From assembly GCA_002305075.1 (NCBI GenBank), contig DBQC01000014.1, positions 362 through 34,448 on the forward strand: a stretch of DNA of 34,087 nt. The letters are read 5' to 3'. Numbering within the stretch: the first letter of the stretch is position 1; every line of letters starts with the position of its first letter. The notes below the pieces were generated by a model. The model was not told the DNA's origin. It worked only from the letters and a program-made list of their open reading frames with translations, and ran no database searches. This stretch comes from Ruminococcaceae bacterium UBA1404. GTDB taxonomy: Bacteria > Bacillota > Clostridia > Oscillospirales > Ruminococcaceae. Below, piece after piece: positions 1 to 7,847 of this stretch. A program made the translations under genes and the position numbers.

Positions 1-45
1 TTTTGGCGGGGGGTTTTTGCTTACCCTTGGGACTGAATTTGCGCT

Positions 46-2661
46 TTATAGTTCCTCGTCCTCGTCGGCGGGGGTTGTTTGGTTATCATCGTTTTGGTCG
101 TCGCCGTTTTGCTCATCGTCGTTTTGGTCGTCATCATCATCGTCCTCCTCGGCGGGGGCGCAGGCCAGCGTGACAACCCGGCTGCCCTCGGCCAGACGCA
201 TCACCCATACGCCGCCGCCATAGCGAGACTGCTGGGCAATCTGGTCGGCCGGGATGCGGATAATCACCCCGTCGTCCGAGATGATAAACACCTCATCTTC
301 GGGCTGCACGGCCCGAACGCCGGCCACCAGGCCGTTTCGGTCGATGTGGTAGTTGATAATACCCTTGCCGCCCCGACCCTGAAGCCGATATTCGCTCATG
401 GGGGTCATCCGGCCCTTACCATCGGCCGATACGGTGAGCAGCAGCGCATCCTCGTCGGTAACTTTGGCGGCTCCCACAATCACATCGCCATCCTCAAGCC
501 GGATGGCCCGCACACCCATGCTGTTGCGTCCGGTGGCTCGGGCGTCCTGCTCGTTAAAGCGGATGGCCATACCCCGTTCGGTGGCCACAATCAGCTCGTC
601 CTTACCGCCGGTTTTAATCACATAGCTCAGCTCGTCGGCCTCGTCGAGCTTAATGGCAATCAGCCCGCTTTTGCGGATGTTGCGGTAGTGTCTGAGCTCG
701 GTGCGCTTGATAAGCCCCCGGCGGGTGAGCATGATCAGATAGCCCTCCTCGTCGAGGCTGTCGCTGTGGATGACGGCCTGAACCCGCTCGTCCACCTCAA
801 GGGGCAGCAGGTTGATGATGTTGGTGCCCCGGGCGGCGCGGCTGGCTTCGGGGATTTCGTAGCCCTTAAGCCGATAGACCCGGCCACGGTTGGTAAAGAA
901 GAAGATATAGTCGTGGCTGGAGGCGATGAACAGCTCGGTGACAAAGTCCTCCTCCCGGCGGTTTAGGCCCTGAATGCCCCGGCCGCCCCGGCGCTGAGTG
1001 CGGTAGGTGCTCAGCGGCTGGCGCTTGACATAGCCGTAGTGGGTCAGCGTAATCACGCCGTCCTGCACCGGAATGAGGTCCTCCATGTCCACCTCACCCG
1101 ACACGGGCTGAATATCGGTGCGGCGGGCATCGCCATGGCGCTGGCGGATGGCCGCAAGGTCGTCGCGGATGATGCCGTCTATGCGCAGGGGGCTGCCCAG
1201 CAGGTCGGTTAAATCCTCCATGCGGGCAATCAGCTCGTTGCGCTCGGCCTCAATCTTCTCCCGTTCAAGGCCGGTGAGCTGCCCGAGACGCATCTGTACA
1301 ATGGCGTTGGCCTGAATTTCGCTCATGCCAAACCGGGCAATCAGCGCCGCCCGGCCCTCGGCAAAGCCGCCCTTGGTGGCCCGCAAAATGGCGTAGACCT
1401 CGTCCATAAAATCGAGCGCTATCTTCAGGCCGTCCAGAATATGGCGGCGTTCGGCGGCCTTAGCCAGCAGATAGCGGGTGCGCCGCACAATAACCTCGCG
1501 CTGAAAATCGAGATAGTGGCTGAGCATCTCTTTAAGGCTGAGCACCTTGGGCTCGCCGTCCACCAGCGCCAGCATAATCACGCCAAAGGTGTCCTGCAGG
1601 CTCGAATACTGGTAGAGCTGATTGAGCACCAACTGGGCATTGGCGTCCCGGCGCAGTTCGATGACAATGCGCATACCCTCCCGGTCGGACTCGTCCCGCA
1701 GGTGGCTGATGGTCTCGATGCGCTTATTTTTAACCAGATCGGCAATCTGCTCGAGCAGGCGGGTCTTGTTGACGGCGTAGGGAATCTCGGTGACCACAAT
1801 GCGCTGGCGGTCGCCCTGCATCTCTTCGATTTCGGCCCGTGCCCGCACAATAATCCGTCCCCGGCCGGTGGCGTAGGCCGAGCGGATGCCGCTGTGGCCC
1901 ATAATGATGCCGCCGGTGGGAAAGTCGGGGCCCTTTATCACGGTCATCAGCTGCTCAAACTCGGCGTCGGGGTTGTCGATAAGCAGGTTTAGGCCGTCGA
2001 TAATCTCGCCTAAGTTGTGGGGCGGAATATTGGTGGCCATGCCCACCGCAATGCCCATGGAGCCGTTGATGAGCAGATTGGGCACCCGGCTGGGCAGCAC
2101 GGAGGGCTCCTTGAGGGTCTCGTCAAAGTTGCCGGTAAAGTCGACGGTGTCCTTGTCGATGTCGGTGAGCATATGGGTGGCCATGCGGCTCATACGGGCC
2201 TCGGTATAGCGGTAGGCGGCTGCGGGGTCGCCGTCTATGGAGCCGAAGTTGCCGTGGCCGTCCACCAGCGGGTAGCGCAGCGAAAAGTCCTGCGCCAAGC
2301 GCACAATGGCGTCGTACACGCTGCTGTCACCATGGGGGTGATAGCGGCCCAGCACATTACCCACGGTGGTGGCCGACTTGCGGTAAGCCTTGTCGGGGGT
2401 CAATCCGTCCTCGTGCATGGCGTAGAGGATGCGCCGATGCACGGGCTTAAGGCCGTCGCGCACATCGGGCAGCGCCCGCGACACAATGACCGACATGGAA
2501 TACTCAAGAAAGCTCTTTCGCATCTCCCTATCTATATCCACAAGGATGGTGCGGCCTCCCGCCGCCGAGCTGGAGATGACCTCTCCGTCCAGCTCACTTT
2601 CTGTAAGCTGGTCCAGCTCGGTTTCATCCGGATGCTGTTTGTTTATATCCAACCCATACAC
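46..2661 (-). CDS. gyrA: DNA gyrase subunit A
   Basis: Breakage-reunion subunit of the A2B2 gyrase that introduces negative supercoils using ATP hydrolysed by GyrB. Seen: 871 residues from a GTG at 2661. The winged-helix region has HPHGDSSVYD at about residues 108-117, with Ser113 and Asp117 at the positions equivalent to E. coli Ser83 and Asp87. The catalytic tyrosine is Tyr152 in AAAYRYTEARM. A canonical GyrA box (QRRGGRG, near residue 557) supports gyrase rather than topoisomerase IV. The protein ends in a 34-residue tail containing 20 Asp/Glu. The ribosome-binding site is weak, so a TTG a few codons inside is a possible alternative start. It is the last visible gene of the dnaA-to-gyrA series, 63 nt after gyrB. 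Nothing is visible between its stop and the window edge. Confidence 0.97.
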   Translation of the reverse strand: MYGLDINKQHPDETELDQLTESELDGEVISSSAAGGRTILVDIDREMRKSFLEYSMSVIVSRALPDVRDGLKPVHRRILYAMHEDGLTPDKAYRKSATTVGNVLGRYHPHGDSSVYDAIVRLAQDFSLRYPLVDGHGNFGSIDGDPAAAYRYTEARMSRMATHMLTDIDKDTVDFTGNFDETLKEPSVLPSRVPNLLINGSMGIAVGMATNIPPHNLGEIIDGLNLLIDNPDAEFEQLMTVIKGPDFPTGGIIMGHSGIRSAYATGRGRIIVRARAEIEEMQGDRQRIVVTEIPYAVNKTRLLEQIADLVKNKRIETISHLRDESDREGMRIVIELRRDANAQLVLNQLYQYSSLQDTFGVIMLALVDGEPKVLSLKEMLSHYLDFQREVIVRRTRYLLAKAAERRHILDGLKIALDFMDEVYAILRATKGGFAEGRAALIARFGMSEIQANAIVQMRLGQLTGLEREKIEAERNELIARMEDLTDLLGSPLRIDGIIRDDLAAIRQRHGDARRTDIQPVSGEVDMEDLIPVQDGVITLTHYGYVKRQPLSTYRTQRRGGRGIQGLNRREEDFVTELFIASSHDYIFFFTNRGRVYRLKGYEIPEASRAARGTNIINLLPLEVDERVQAVIHSDSLDEEGYLIMLTRRGLIKRTELRHYRNIRKSGLIAIKLDEADELSYVIKTGGKDELIVATERGMAIRFNEQDARATGRNSMGVRAIRLEDGDVIVGAAKVTDEDALLLTVSADGKGRMTPMSEYRLQGRGGKGIINYHIDRNGLVAGVRAVQPEDEVFIISDDGVIIRIPADQIAQQSRYGGGVWVMRLAEGSRVVTLACAPAEEDDDDDDQNDDEQNGDDQNDDNQTTPADEDEEL

Positions 2662-2724
2662 CTACTCTCTTTTTTCTGCTGACAGCCCTGCGGCTTTTGA
2701 AGCAGGGCGGGCGGTTTGGCCGCC

Positions 2725-4677
2725 TTAAATATCCAGATTCTGCACATAGCGTGCGTTTTGTTCGATAAATTCCCGGCGGGGCTGCACCTTGTCGCCCATG
2801 AGGATGGTAAAGGTCTCGTCGGCCTTGATGGCGTCCTGCATCTCCACTTTTAGGATGGTGCGGCGCTCGGGGTCCATGGTGGTCTCCCAGAGCTGCTCGG
2901 GGTTCATCTCGCCCAGGCCCTTATAGCGGCTTATGTCCACCTTGGCGCCGTCGTTGCCGCCCATCTCCTGGTAGATTTTATCCCGCTCGGCGTCCGAGTA
3001 GGCATAGCGCATCTGGCGGCCCCGGGTGAGCTTGTAGAGGGGGGGCTGGGCAATATAAACATGGCCGTGGTCAATCAGCGGGCGCATAAAGCGGAAGAAA
3101 AATGTGAGTATCAGCGTGCGGATGTGGCTGCCGTCCACATCGGCGTCGGCCATGATAATCACCTTGCCATAGCGCAGCTTGGTGATGTCGAACTCGTCGC
3201 CGATGCCGCAGCCCAGCGCCGTGATAACCGGCATGAGCTTGTCGTTGCCGTAAACCCGGTCTATGCGGGCCTTTTCCACATTGAGCATTTTGCCCCACAG
3301 CGGCAAAATGGCCTGAAAGCGTCGGTCGCGGCCCATTTTGGCGCTGCCGCCGGCACTGTCGCCCTCCACAATGTAAATCTCGGTGTTGGTGCGGTCCCGG
3401 TCGGTGCAGTCGGCCAGCTTGCCGGGCAGCGAGGCATTTTCCAGCGCCGACTTGCGGCGGGTTTGCTCCCGGGCACGCTTGGCGGCCTCCCGGGCTTTGG
3501 CGGCCATCATGGCCTTGTCCATAATGGTCCGGGCCACGGCGGGATTTTCTTCAAGATAGGTGCTCAGCTTTTCGCCCATCATGCGCTCCACCAGCGAGCG
3601 GATGGCCGTGTTGCCTAGCCGGGCCTTGGTTTGGCCCTCAAACTGGGCGTCAAGCAGCTTGACCGAGATGATGGCCGTAAGCCCCTCGCGCACATCCTCG
3701 CCGGCGAGGTTCTTCTCGTTTTCTTTAAGAAGGCCGTTTTTGCGGGCGTAGTCGTTGAGTATGCGGGTAAGGGCGGCCTTAAATCCGGCCTCGTGGGTGC
3801 CGCCGTCGGTGGTACCGATGTTGTTGGCAAAAGAGAGGGTAATCTCGTTAAAGCCCTCGTTATACTGCAGCGCAATTTCGGCCAGGTTATCGCCCTCGGC
3901 GCCCGAGAGATAGATGACATCGCCATGCAGCGGAGCCAGACCCCGCCGGGCGTGAATATGCTCCACAAAGCTGCTGATGCCCCCGTCGTAGCGCATAGAC
4001 TCCCGGCGCTGGCGCTGCTCTCTCGAGTCGATGAGGGTGATGCTGAGCCCGCCGTTTAGAAAGGCCTGCTCTCTTAGGCGGCTCTCGAGGGTGTCGTAGT
4101 CGAACTCCAGGGATTCAAAGATGGTGGGGTCGGGCTTAAAGGTGACGGTGGTTCCGCTGTCCTCGCAGGGGCCGGTGTCCTCAAGGGGGCAGGCAATCTC
4201 GCCCCGCTCAAAGCGCTGAACATAGCGGCGACCATCCTTGCAGACCTCCACCTCCAGCCACTCGGACAGGGCGTTAACCACGCTGGCGCCCACGCCGTGC
4301 AGGCCGCCCGACACCTTGTAGCCGCCCCCGCCAAACTTGCCGCCGGCATGGAGCACGGTGAACACCACCGTAAGGGCCGACTGACCGGTGGTGGACTGGA
4401 TGTCCACCGGGATGCCCCGGCCGTCGTCGATGACACGGATGACATCGCCCGGCATAATCTCTACAATGATGTTGTCGCAATAGCCGGCCAGCGCCTCGTC
4501 GATGGCGTTATCCACTATCTCGTAGACCAGATGATGCAGCCCCCGGGGTCCGGTGGAGCCGATATACATACCCGGGCGCTTGCGCACGGCCTCGAGCCCC
4601 TCGAGCACCTGAATTTGACTGGCGTCGTAGTGCTCGCCACCGGTGGCGGACTGGTTGTGCTTTGTTTCCTCACGCAT
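2725..4677 (-). CDS. gyrB: DNA gyrase subunit B
   Basis: ATPase subunit of gyrase, partner of the gyrA product encoded just downstream. Seen: 650 residues, a normal length for the family. The GHKL ATPase has EIVDNAIDEALAG, DDGRGIPVDI and GGLHGVGASVVNAL in the first 150 residues, followed by the transducer domain. The TOPRIM region has EGDSAGGSAKMGRDR and DADVDGSH. The C-terminus (KGLGEMNPEQLWETTMDP) is the typical GyrB tail. The start ATG at 4677 has a GGAGG about 11 nt upstream, slightly long but the only convincing site. A hairpin with flanking A/T runs (4707-4730) lies between remB and this gene, so gyrBA may be partly uncoupled from the upstream genes. Confidence 0.97.
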   Translation of the reverse strand: MREETKHNQSATGGEHYDASQIQVLEGLEAVRKRPGMYIGSTGPRGLHHLVYEIVDNAIDEALAGYCDNIIVEIMPGDVIRVIDDGRGIPVDIQSTTGQSALTVVFTVLHAGGKFGGGGYKVSGGLHGVGASVVNALSEWLEVEVCKDGRRYVQRFERGEIACPLEDTGPCEDSGTTVTFKPDPTIFESLEFDYDTLESRLREQAFLNGGLSITLIDSREQRQRRESMRYDGGISSFVEHIHARRGLAPLHGDVIYLSGAEGDNLAEIALQYNEGFNEITLSFANNIGTTDGGTHEAGFKAALTRILNDYARKNGLLKENEKNLAGEDVREGLTAIISVKLLDAQFEGQTKARLGNTAIRSLVERMMGEKLSTYLEENPAVARTIMDKAMMAAKAREAAKRAREQTRRKSALENASLPGKLADCTDRDRTNTEIYIVEGDSAGGSAKMGRDRRFQAILPLWGKMLNVEKARIDRVYGNDKLMPVITALGCGIGDEFDITKLRYGKVIIMADADVDGSHIRTLILTFFFRFMRPLIDHGHVYIAQPPLYKLTRGRQMRYAYSDAERDKIYQEMGGNDGAKVDISRYKGLGEMNPEQLWETTMDPERRTILKVEMQDAIKADETFTILMGDKVQPRREFIEQNARYVQNLDI

Positions 4678-4706
4678 GAGCGGGGTTTCCTCCTTTATAA
4701 GACCAC

Positions 4707-4730
4707 AAAAGCGGCGGCCAAGCCGCTTTT
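4707..4730 (-). terminator. Hairpin between remB and gyrB, possible terminator or attenuator
   Basis: A 9-bp perfect stem (AAAAGCGGC with GCCGCTTTT) and a 6-nt loop. On the minus strand only four T follow, on the plus strand six, so termination of the remB-side transcript would be partial. The gyrB ribosome-binding site follows closely. Confidence 0.45.
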
Positions 4731-4752
4731 TTCGTGTTGTTAAGCTAAATAT

Positions 4753-5022
4753 CTATACATTGGCAATGTTTTGGATAAAGCCCACCCGTTTTTTTAGGGT
4801 GGCGGGGGATATTTGGGCGATATAAACCCGGCTTTGCCCATCCGATTGGGTCACAATAAAGCTGCGGGGCAGCTCGTCGGTCACATTGACAACCCGACCG
4901 GCCTTTTCGGCCAGGGCCAAAAACTTGCGGGTGTTGGCACCGGCGGTGGTGTTTTCGAGGTCGAAGATGCCCACAATGTCCTCGGTGCGCACAATGACAT
5001 CCCCCCCAAGATGCAAATACAT
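4753..5022 (-). CDS. remB: Extracellular matrix regulator RemB-like (DUF370) protein
   Basis: Small 89-residue protein matching the RemB/YaaB family found between recF and gyrB in many Bacillota. Family knowledge: RemB is related to the DNA-binding regulator RemA, and its own role is poorly defined. Seen: it begins MYLHLGGDVIVRTEDIVGIFDLENTT, the family's characteristic opening, and includes PRSFIVTQ and VYIAQISPATLKKR in the second half. The ATG at 5022 is preceded by GGGAGG at good spacing. It lies 21 nt downstream of recF on the same strand, so co-transcription is likely. Position and sequence agree; function is inferred from the family only. Confidence 0.85.
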   Translation of the reverse strand: MYLHLGGDVIVRTEDIVGIFDLENTTAGANTRKFLALAEKAGRVVNVTDELPRSFIVTQSDGQSRVYIAQISPATLKKRVGFIQNIANV

Positions 5023-5043
5023 GAATTGGCCTCCCGTTATGTT

Positions 5044-6129
5044 TTAGTGGGGCTTAATGGCGCCGGCGGTCACTTTGAACATGGCCCCGGACGCAAAGTC
5101 CATCAGGGCCGCATCGTCACAGCTGGTGATAAACACCTGCCGTCCGGTCAGACCGCTTATCAAATAGGCCCGGCGTCCGGCGTCCAGTTCGCTGAGCACA
5201 TCGTCGAGCAGCACCACCGGCTGTTCGCCCGACAGCTCGGCCATCAGACCGGCCTCGGCAATTTTAAGGCAGAGCACCGCCGAGCGCTGTTGGCCCTGGC
5301 TGCCGTAGTTTCGGGCAGAGAGGCCCTCTATCTCTACAATCAGGTCGTCCCGGTGGGGGCCTATGGTGGTGCGGCCCTGGGATAAATCGGTGCTGCGGCA
5401 GGCTTTAAGGCTCTCGAGCAAAATGTGCTCGATGTCCTCCCCCTCGGGGAAGGATCGGCCGTAGCGCAGCCTGAGCTGCTCTTTGCCGCCGGTCATGCGG
5501 CTGTATGCGTCGGCCGCCTGAGGCGAGAGCCTGTGGATATAGCTCTCGCGGGTGCGCACAATGAGCGCACCCAATTTTGCCACATGGCTGTCCCATATGG
5601 GCAGCGTGTCTATCAGGGCGGCGTGGCAGGCGGCGTCCCTAAGCAGCGCCCCCCGCTGGGAGAGGGCCCGGTTATACTGGCTCATCACGGCGCCATAGCG
5701 GGGCTTTAGCTGGGCGATGGCCCCGTCTAAAAAGGCCCGGCGAAATACCGGTCCCTCGCGCACAAGAGAGAGATGGCTGGGCGAAAACACCACCGCCAGA
5801 AAGCTGCCCGTCAGGCTTTGCAGGCTGTCCTTTTTAAGGCCGTTTAGATGGATGCTGCGCCGCTCGCCTAAAGTAATCTCGGCAAGGTTGTCCCGGCCGC
5901 CCCCAATAAAGGAGAGGTGCAGCTCGGCCTTTGGGGCGCCCTGCATGAGCATCTGACTGTCGGTGGCTCCCCTAAAGCTGCCCTGTCCGGTAAACAGATA
6001 GATGGCCTCTAAAAGATTGGTCTTGCCCTGGGCATTGTCGCCCACAATGAGGTTGACCTCGGGGTGGGGGGCAAGTTCGACCGACTTTAGGTTGCGAAAG
6101 CCACCAATCTCAATTTGGGTTATCCGCAT
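5044..6129 (-). CDS. recF: DNA replication and repair protein RecF
   Basis: SMC-like ATPase that, with RecO and RecR, loads RecA at single-stranded gaps of stalled forks. Seen: Walker A GDNAQGKT at residues 30-37, ABC-type signature region YGSQGQQRSAVLCLKIAEAGL, and Walker B VVLLDDVLSELD followed by a D-loop (DAGRR). Length is 361 residues, normal for the family. Start: the ATG at 6129 gives the family-typical MRITQIEIGGFRNL and has GAGGT at good spacing; an upstream in-frame TTG at 6141 is less likely because it overlaps that site. The first 20 nt overlap the end of yaaA, suggesting translational coupling. Confidence 0.95.
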   Translation of the reverse strand: MRITQIEIGGFRNLKSVELAPHPEVNLIVGDNAQGKTNLLEAIYLFTGQGSFRGATDSQMLMQGAPKAELHLSFIGGGRDNLAEITLGERRSIHLNGLKKDSLQSLTGSFLAVVFSPSHLSLVREGPVFRRAFLDGAIAQLKPRYGAVMSQYNRALSQRGALLRDAACHAALIDTLPIWDSHVAKLGALIVRTRESYIHRLSPQAADAYSRMTGGKEQLRLRYGRSFPEGEDIEHILLESLKACRSTDLSQGRTTIGPHRDDLIVEIEGLSARNYGSQGQQRSAVLCLKIAEAGLMAELSGEQPVVLLDDVLSELDAGRRAYLISGLTGRQVFITSCDDAALMDFASGAMFKVTAGAIKPH

Positions 6130-6343
6130 AGACAACCTCAAGAATGATCCGGTCCTCCACGGTGACCGTGTGTCCGGGGTAGATCTTTTTGCCCCGCTGG
6201 GTGCATATTTCGCCGTTTACCTTAATAAGGCCATCGGCGATGACAGCGCCCCCCACGCCGCCGGTCTCCACCAGACCGGCCAGCTTGAGCAGCGCCCCTA
6301 ACTTGATATAGGGGGTGGTGATGCATATTTGTTCGGTTTGCAT
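6110..6343 (-). CDS. yaaA: S4 RNA-binding domain protein YaaA/RlbA-like
   Basis: A 77-residue S4-domain protein of the type encoded between dnaN and recF in Bacillota. Family knowledge: the B. subtilis homologue is implicated in late 50S ribosome assembly. Seen: the S4 fold signature runs from about residue 12 to 70 (IKLGALLKLAGLVETGGV, ADGLIKVNGEICTQRGKKIYPGHTV). The ATG at 6343 has AAGGAG about 8 nt upstream. Its 3' end overlaps recF by 20 nt. Gene order dnaN-yaaA-recF is the standard one, which strongly supports the call. Confidence 0.9.
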   Translation of the reverse strand: MQTEQICITTPYIKLGALLKLAGLVETGGVGGAVIADGLIKVNGEICTQRGKKIYPGHTVTVEDRIILEVVYADNPN

Positions 6344-6448
6344 GGGGGTACTCCTTCATGGTTGGGCCGTAATTCTATACAGCCTTATATTGGCATAAAA
6401 GCGGGCGTGGCAATCACCCTGGTTGGCTTAATTGCCGGCATAGACGCC

Positions 6449-7567
6449 CTAATCGGCCGTGCGCTGAAGCCGCACAGGCAGCACCAAATAGGTAAAGGCG
6501 TCCCCCTCTAAGGGGCGCAGCTTCATGGGGGACAGGGGGCCCGAAATCTCAAGGCGCAGCGTGTCGCACCCGCTGGCCCGCAGCGCATCGAGCAAATAGC
6601 GGTTGTTAAAGCCGATTTCAAGGTCGTCGCCGGTCTGCTCGGCCTGCATCTCGTCATAAGCCCGGCCCAGCGCCGTCTGGCAGTTGATGCGGATGTCCCC
6701 CTGCTCAAAGCTTATACGCAGCGGGCTGCGAATGCGGTCGCTTATAAGCAGGCTGGCCCGCTCAATGCAGTCGGAAAAGGCCCGCACATTGACAATAACC
6801 TCGGTGCTAAAGCCGTCGGGAATGGCGGCCTTATAATTGAGAAACTCGCCCTCAATCAGGCGGCTGACCATGCGGTAGCCCCCGGTGCGAAAGACAATAT
6901 GCCGCCTGGAGAGCTCCAGCGTCACCATCTCCTCGGGGTCGTCACCCAAAATGCGGGCCAGCTCACCAAGAGCCTTGCCCGGCACAATAAAGCGCATATC
7001 CCGCTCGCAGGAGATGGGCTCGCGGCGCAGGGCCAAGCGGTAGCCGTCCACCGAAACTAAGTTGAGCACACCGTCCTTGATGTCGAACAGGCTGCCGGTG
7101 TGGACAGGCTTGGTGTCGCTGGCAGACACGGCGAACAGAGTTTGGTCAATCATCTCTTTAAGAAGCGGCTCGGGCAGCGTAAAGGTCTCAGCCTCAGCCG
7201 TCGCAGGAAATTCGGGAAAATCGTCGGCCGATATGGCCAGGATATTAAAGGCCGCACCCCCCGAGCGCAGCTCGGTGAGATAGCCCTCGTCCACTTTGAC
7301 CGCAATACGCTCCTCGGGCATACGGCGCACAATATCGTGAAACACCCGTGCGCCGATGACCATTTGGCCGGCCTGTTCGACCTGGGCCTCAATCTGGGTG
7401 GATATGCCCAGCTCGAGGTCGTAGCCGGTGAGGGTGATGTGACCGGTGGGCAGTGCGGCGATATGCACACCCTCGAGGGCGGCCAGTGCCGTGCGGCCGC
7501 TAACGGCCCGGGTGACCACCGACAGAGCTTCGGACAGGGCGGTGCGGGAAACGGTGAAGGAAATCAT
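6449..7567 (-). CDS. dnaN: DNA polymerase III beta subunit (sliding clamp)
   Basis: Ring-shaped homodimeric processivity factor that tethers polymerase III to DNA and recruits many repair and regulatory partners. Seen: 372 residues, the usual length, with three clamp domains. Recognisable stretches are SLFDIKDGVLNLVSVDGYRLALRR in the middle domain and the C-terminal PMKLRPLEGDAFTYLVLPVRLQ, which ends in the typical VLPVR segment. The ATG at 7567 has GAGGTG about 6 nt upstream. It follows dnaA across the candidate origin. Weak promoter-like sequence occurs in the AT-rich part of that gap, so an independent promoter is possible but not shown. Confidence 0.97.
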   Translation of the reverse strand: MISFTVSRTALSEALSVVTRAVSGRTALAALEGVHIAALPTGHITLTGYDLELGISTQIEAQVEQAGQMVIGARVFHDIVRRMPEERIAVKVDEGYLTELRSGGAAFNILAISADDFPEFPATAEAETFTLPEPLLKEMIDQTLFAVSASDTKPVHTGSLFDIKDGVLNLVSVDGYRLALRREPISCERDMRFIVPGKALGELARILGDDPEEMVTLELSRRHIVFRTGGYRMVSRLIEGEFLNYKAAIPDGFSTEVIVNVRAFSDCIERASLLISDRIRSPLRISFEQGDIRINCQTALGRAYDEMQAEQTGDDLEIGFNNRYLLDALRASGCDTLRLEISGPLSPMKLRPLEGDAFTYLVLPVRLQRTAD

Positions 7568-7847
7568 GCTAACACCTCGTTTTTATGTAGTAGGCCAAAA
7601 TACGCAAAGTTTTGCTGTTATAGAGAATAGAATAGAATATATTAACAGCAGTAGTAGTAGGGGCGGTGGAATTGGGGTAAAACTCTGTAAAGGGGCATGG
7701 ACCCGTCATTTTTAGGGTCAAAATGGGCTAGAGAGTCCGGTGAAGAAATAGTGGATAAATAGCCGTGTAAAAAACCGCCCGGGCAAAAGTTGAAAACACC
7801 CCTGTTGAAAAGGCAAAACTTGTGGAAAACAAAGGGCGGCGGAAGGG
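7568..7847. other. oriC: Candidate chromosomal replication origin (oriC, dnaA-dnaN gap)
   Basis: Reading the minus strand from dnaA towards dnaN: DnaA-box-like 9-mers TTTTCCACA (7829-7821), TTTTCAACA (7811-7803), TTTTCAACT (7796-7788, weak) and TTATCCACT (7758-7750). Then comes a GC strip (7669-7661), five triplets CTA-CTA-CTA-CTG-CTG (7660-7646) and an AT-rich stretch (7645-7621). This order, boxes then GC strip then DnaA-trios then unwinding element, is that of the B. subtilis basal unwinding system. Weak point: the box right beside the GC strip is degenerate (AATTCCACC), and the nearest good box is about 80 bp away. Gene orientation switches around this region, which also fits an origin. 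Confidence 0.85.

Noticed and set aside
79..966. Long plus-strand open frame antisense to gyrA (295 codons)
   Set aside because: Shadow of gyrA in GC-rich DNA; repetitive Gly/Val/His composition, no ribosome-binding site and no family motifs.
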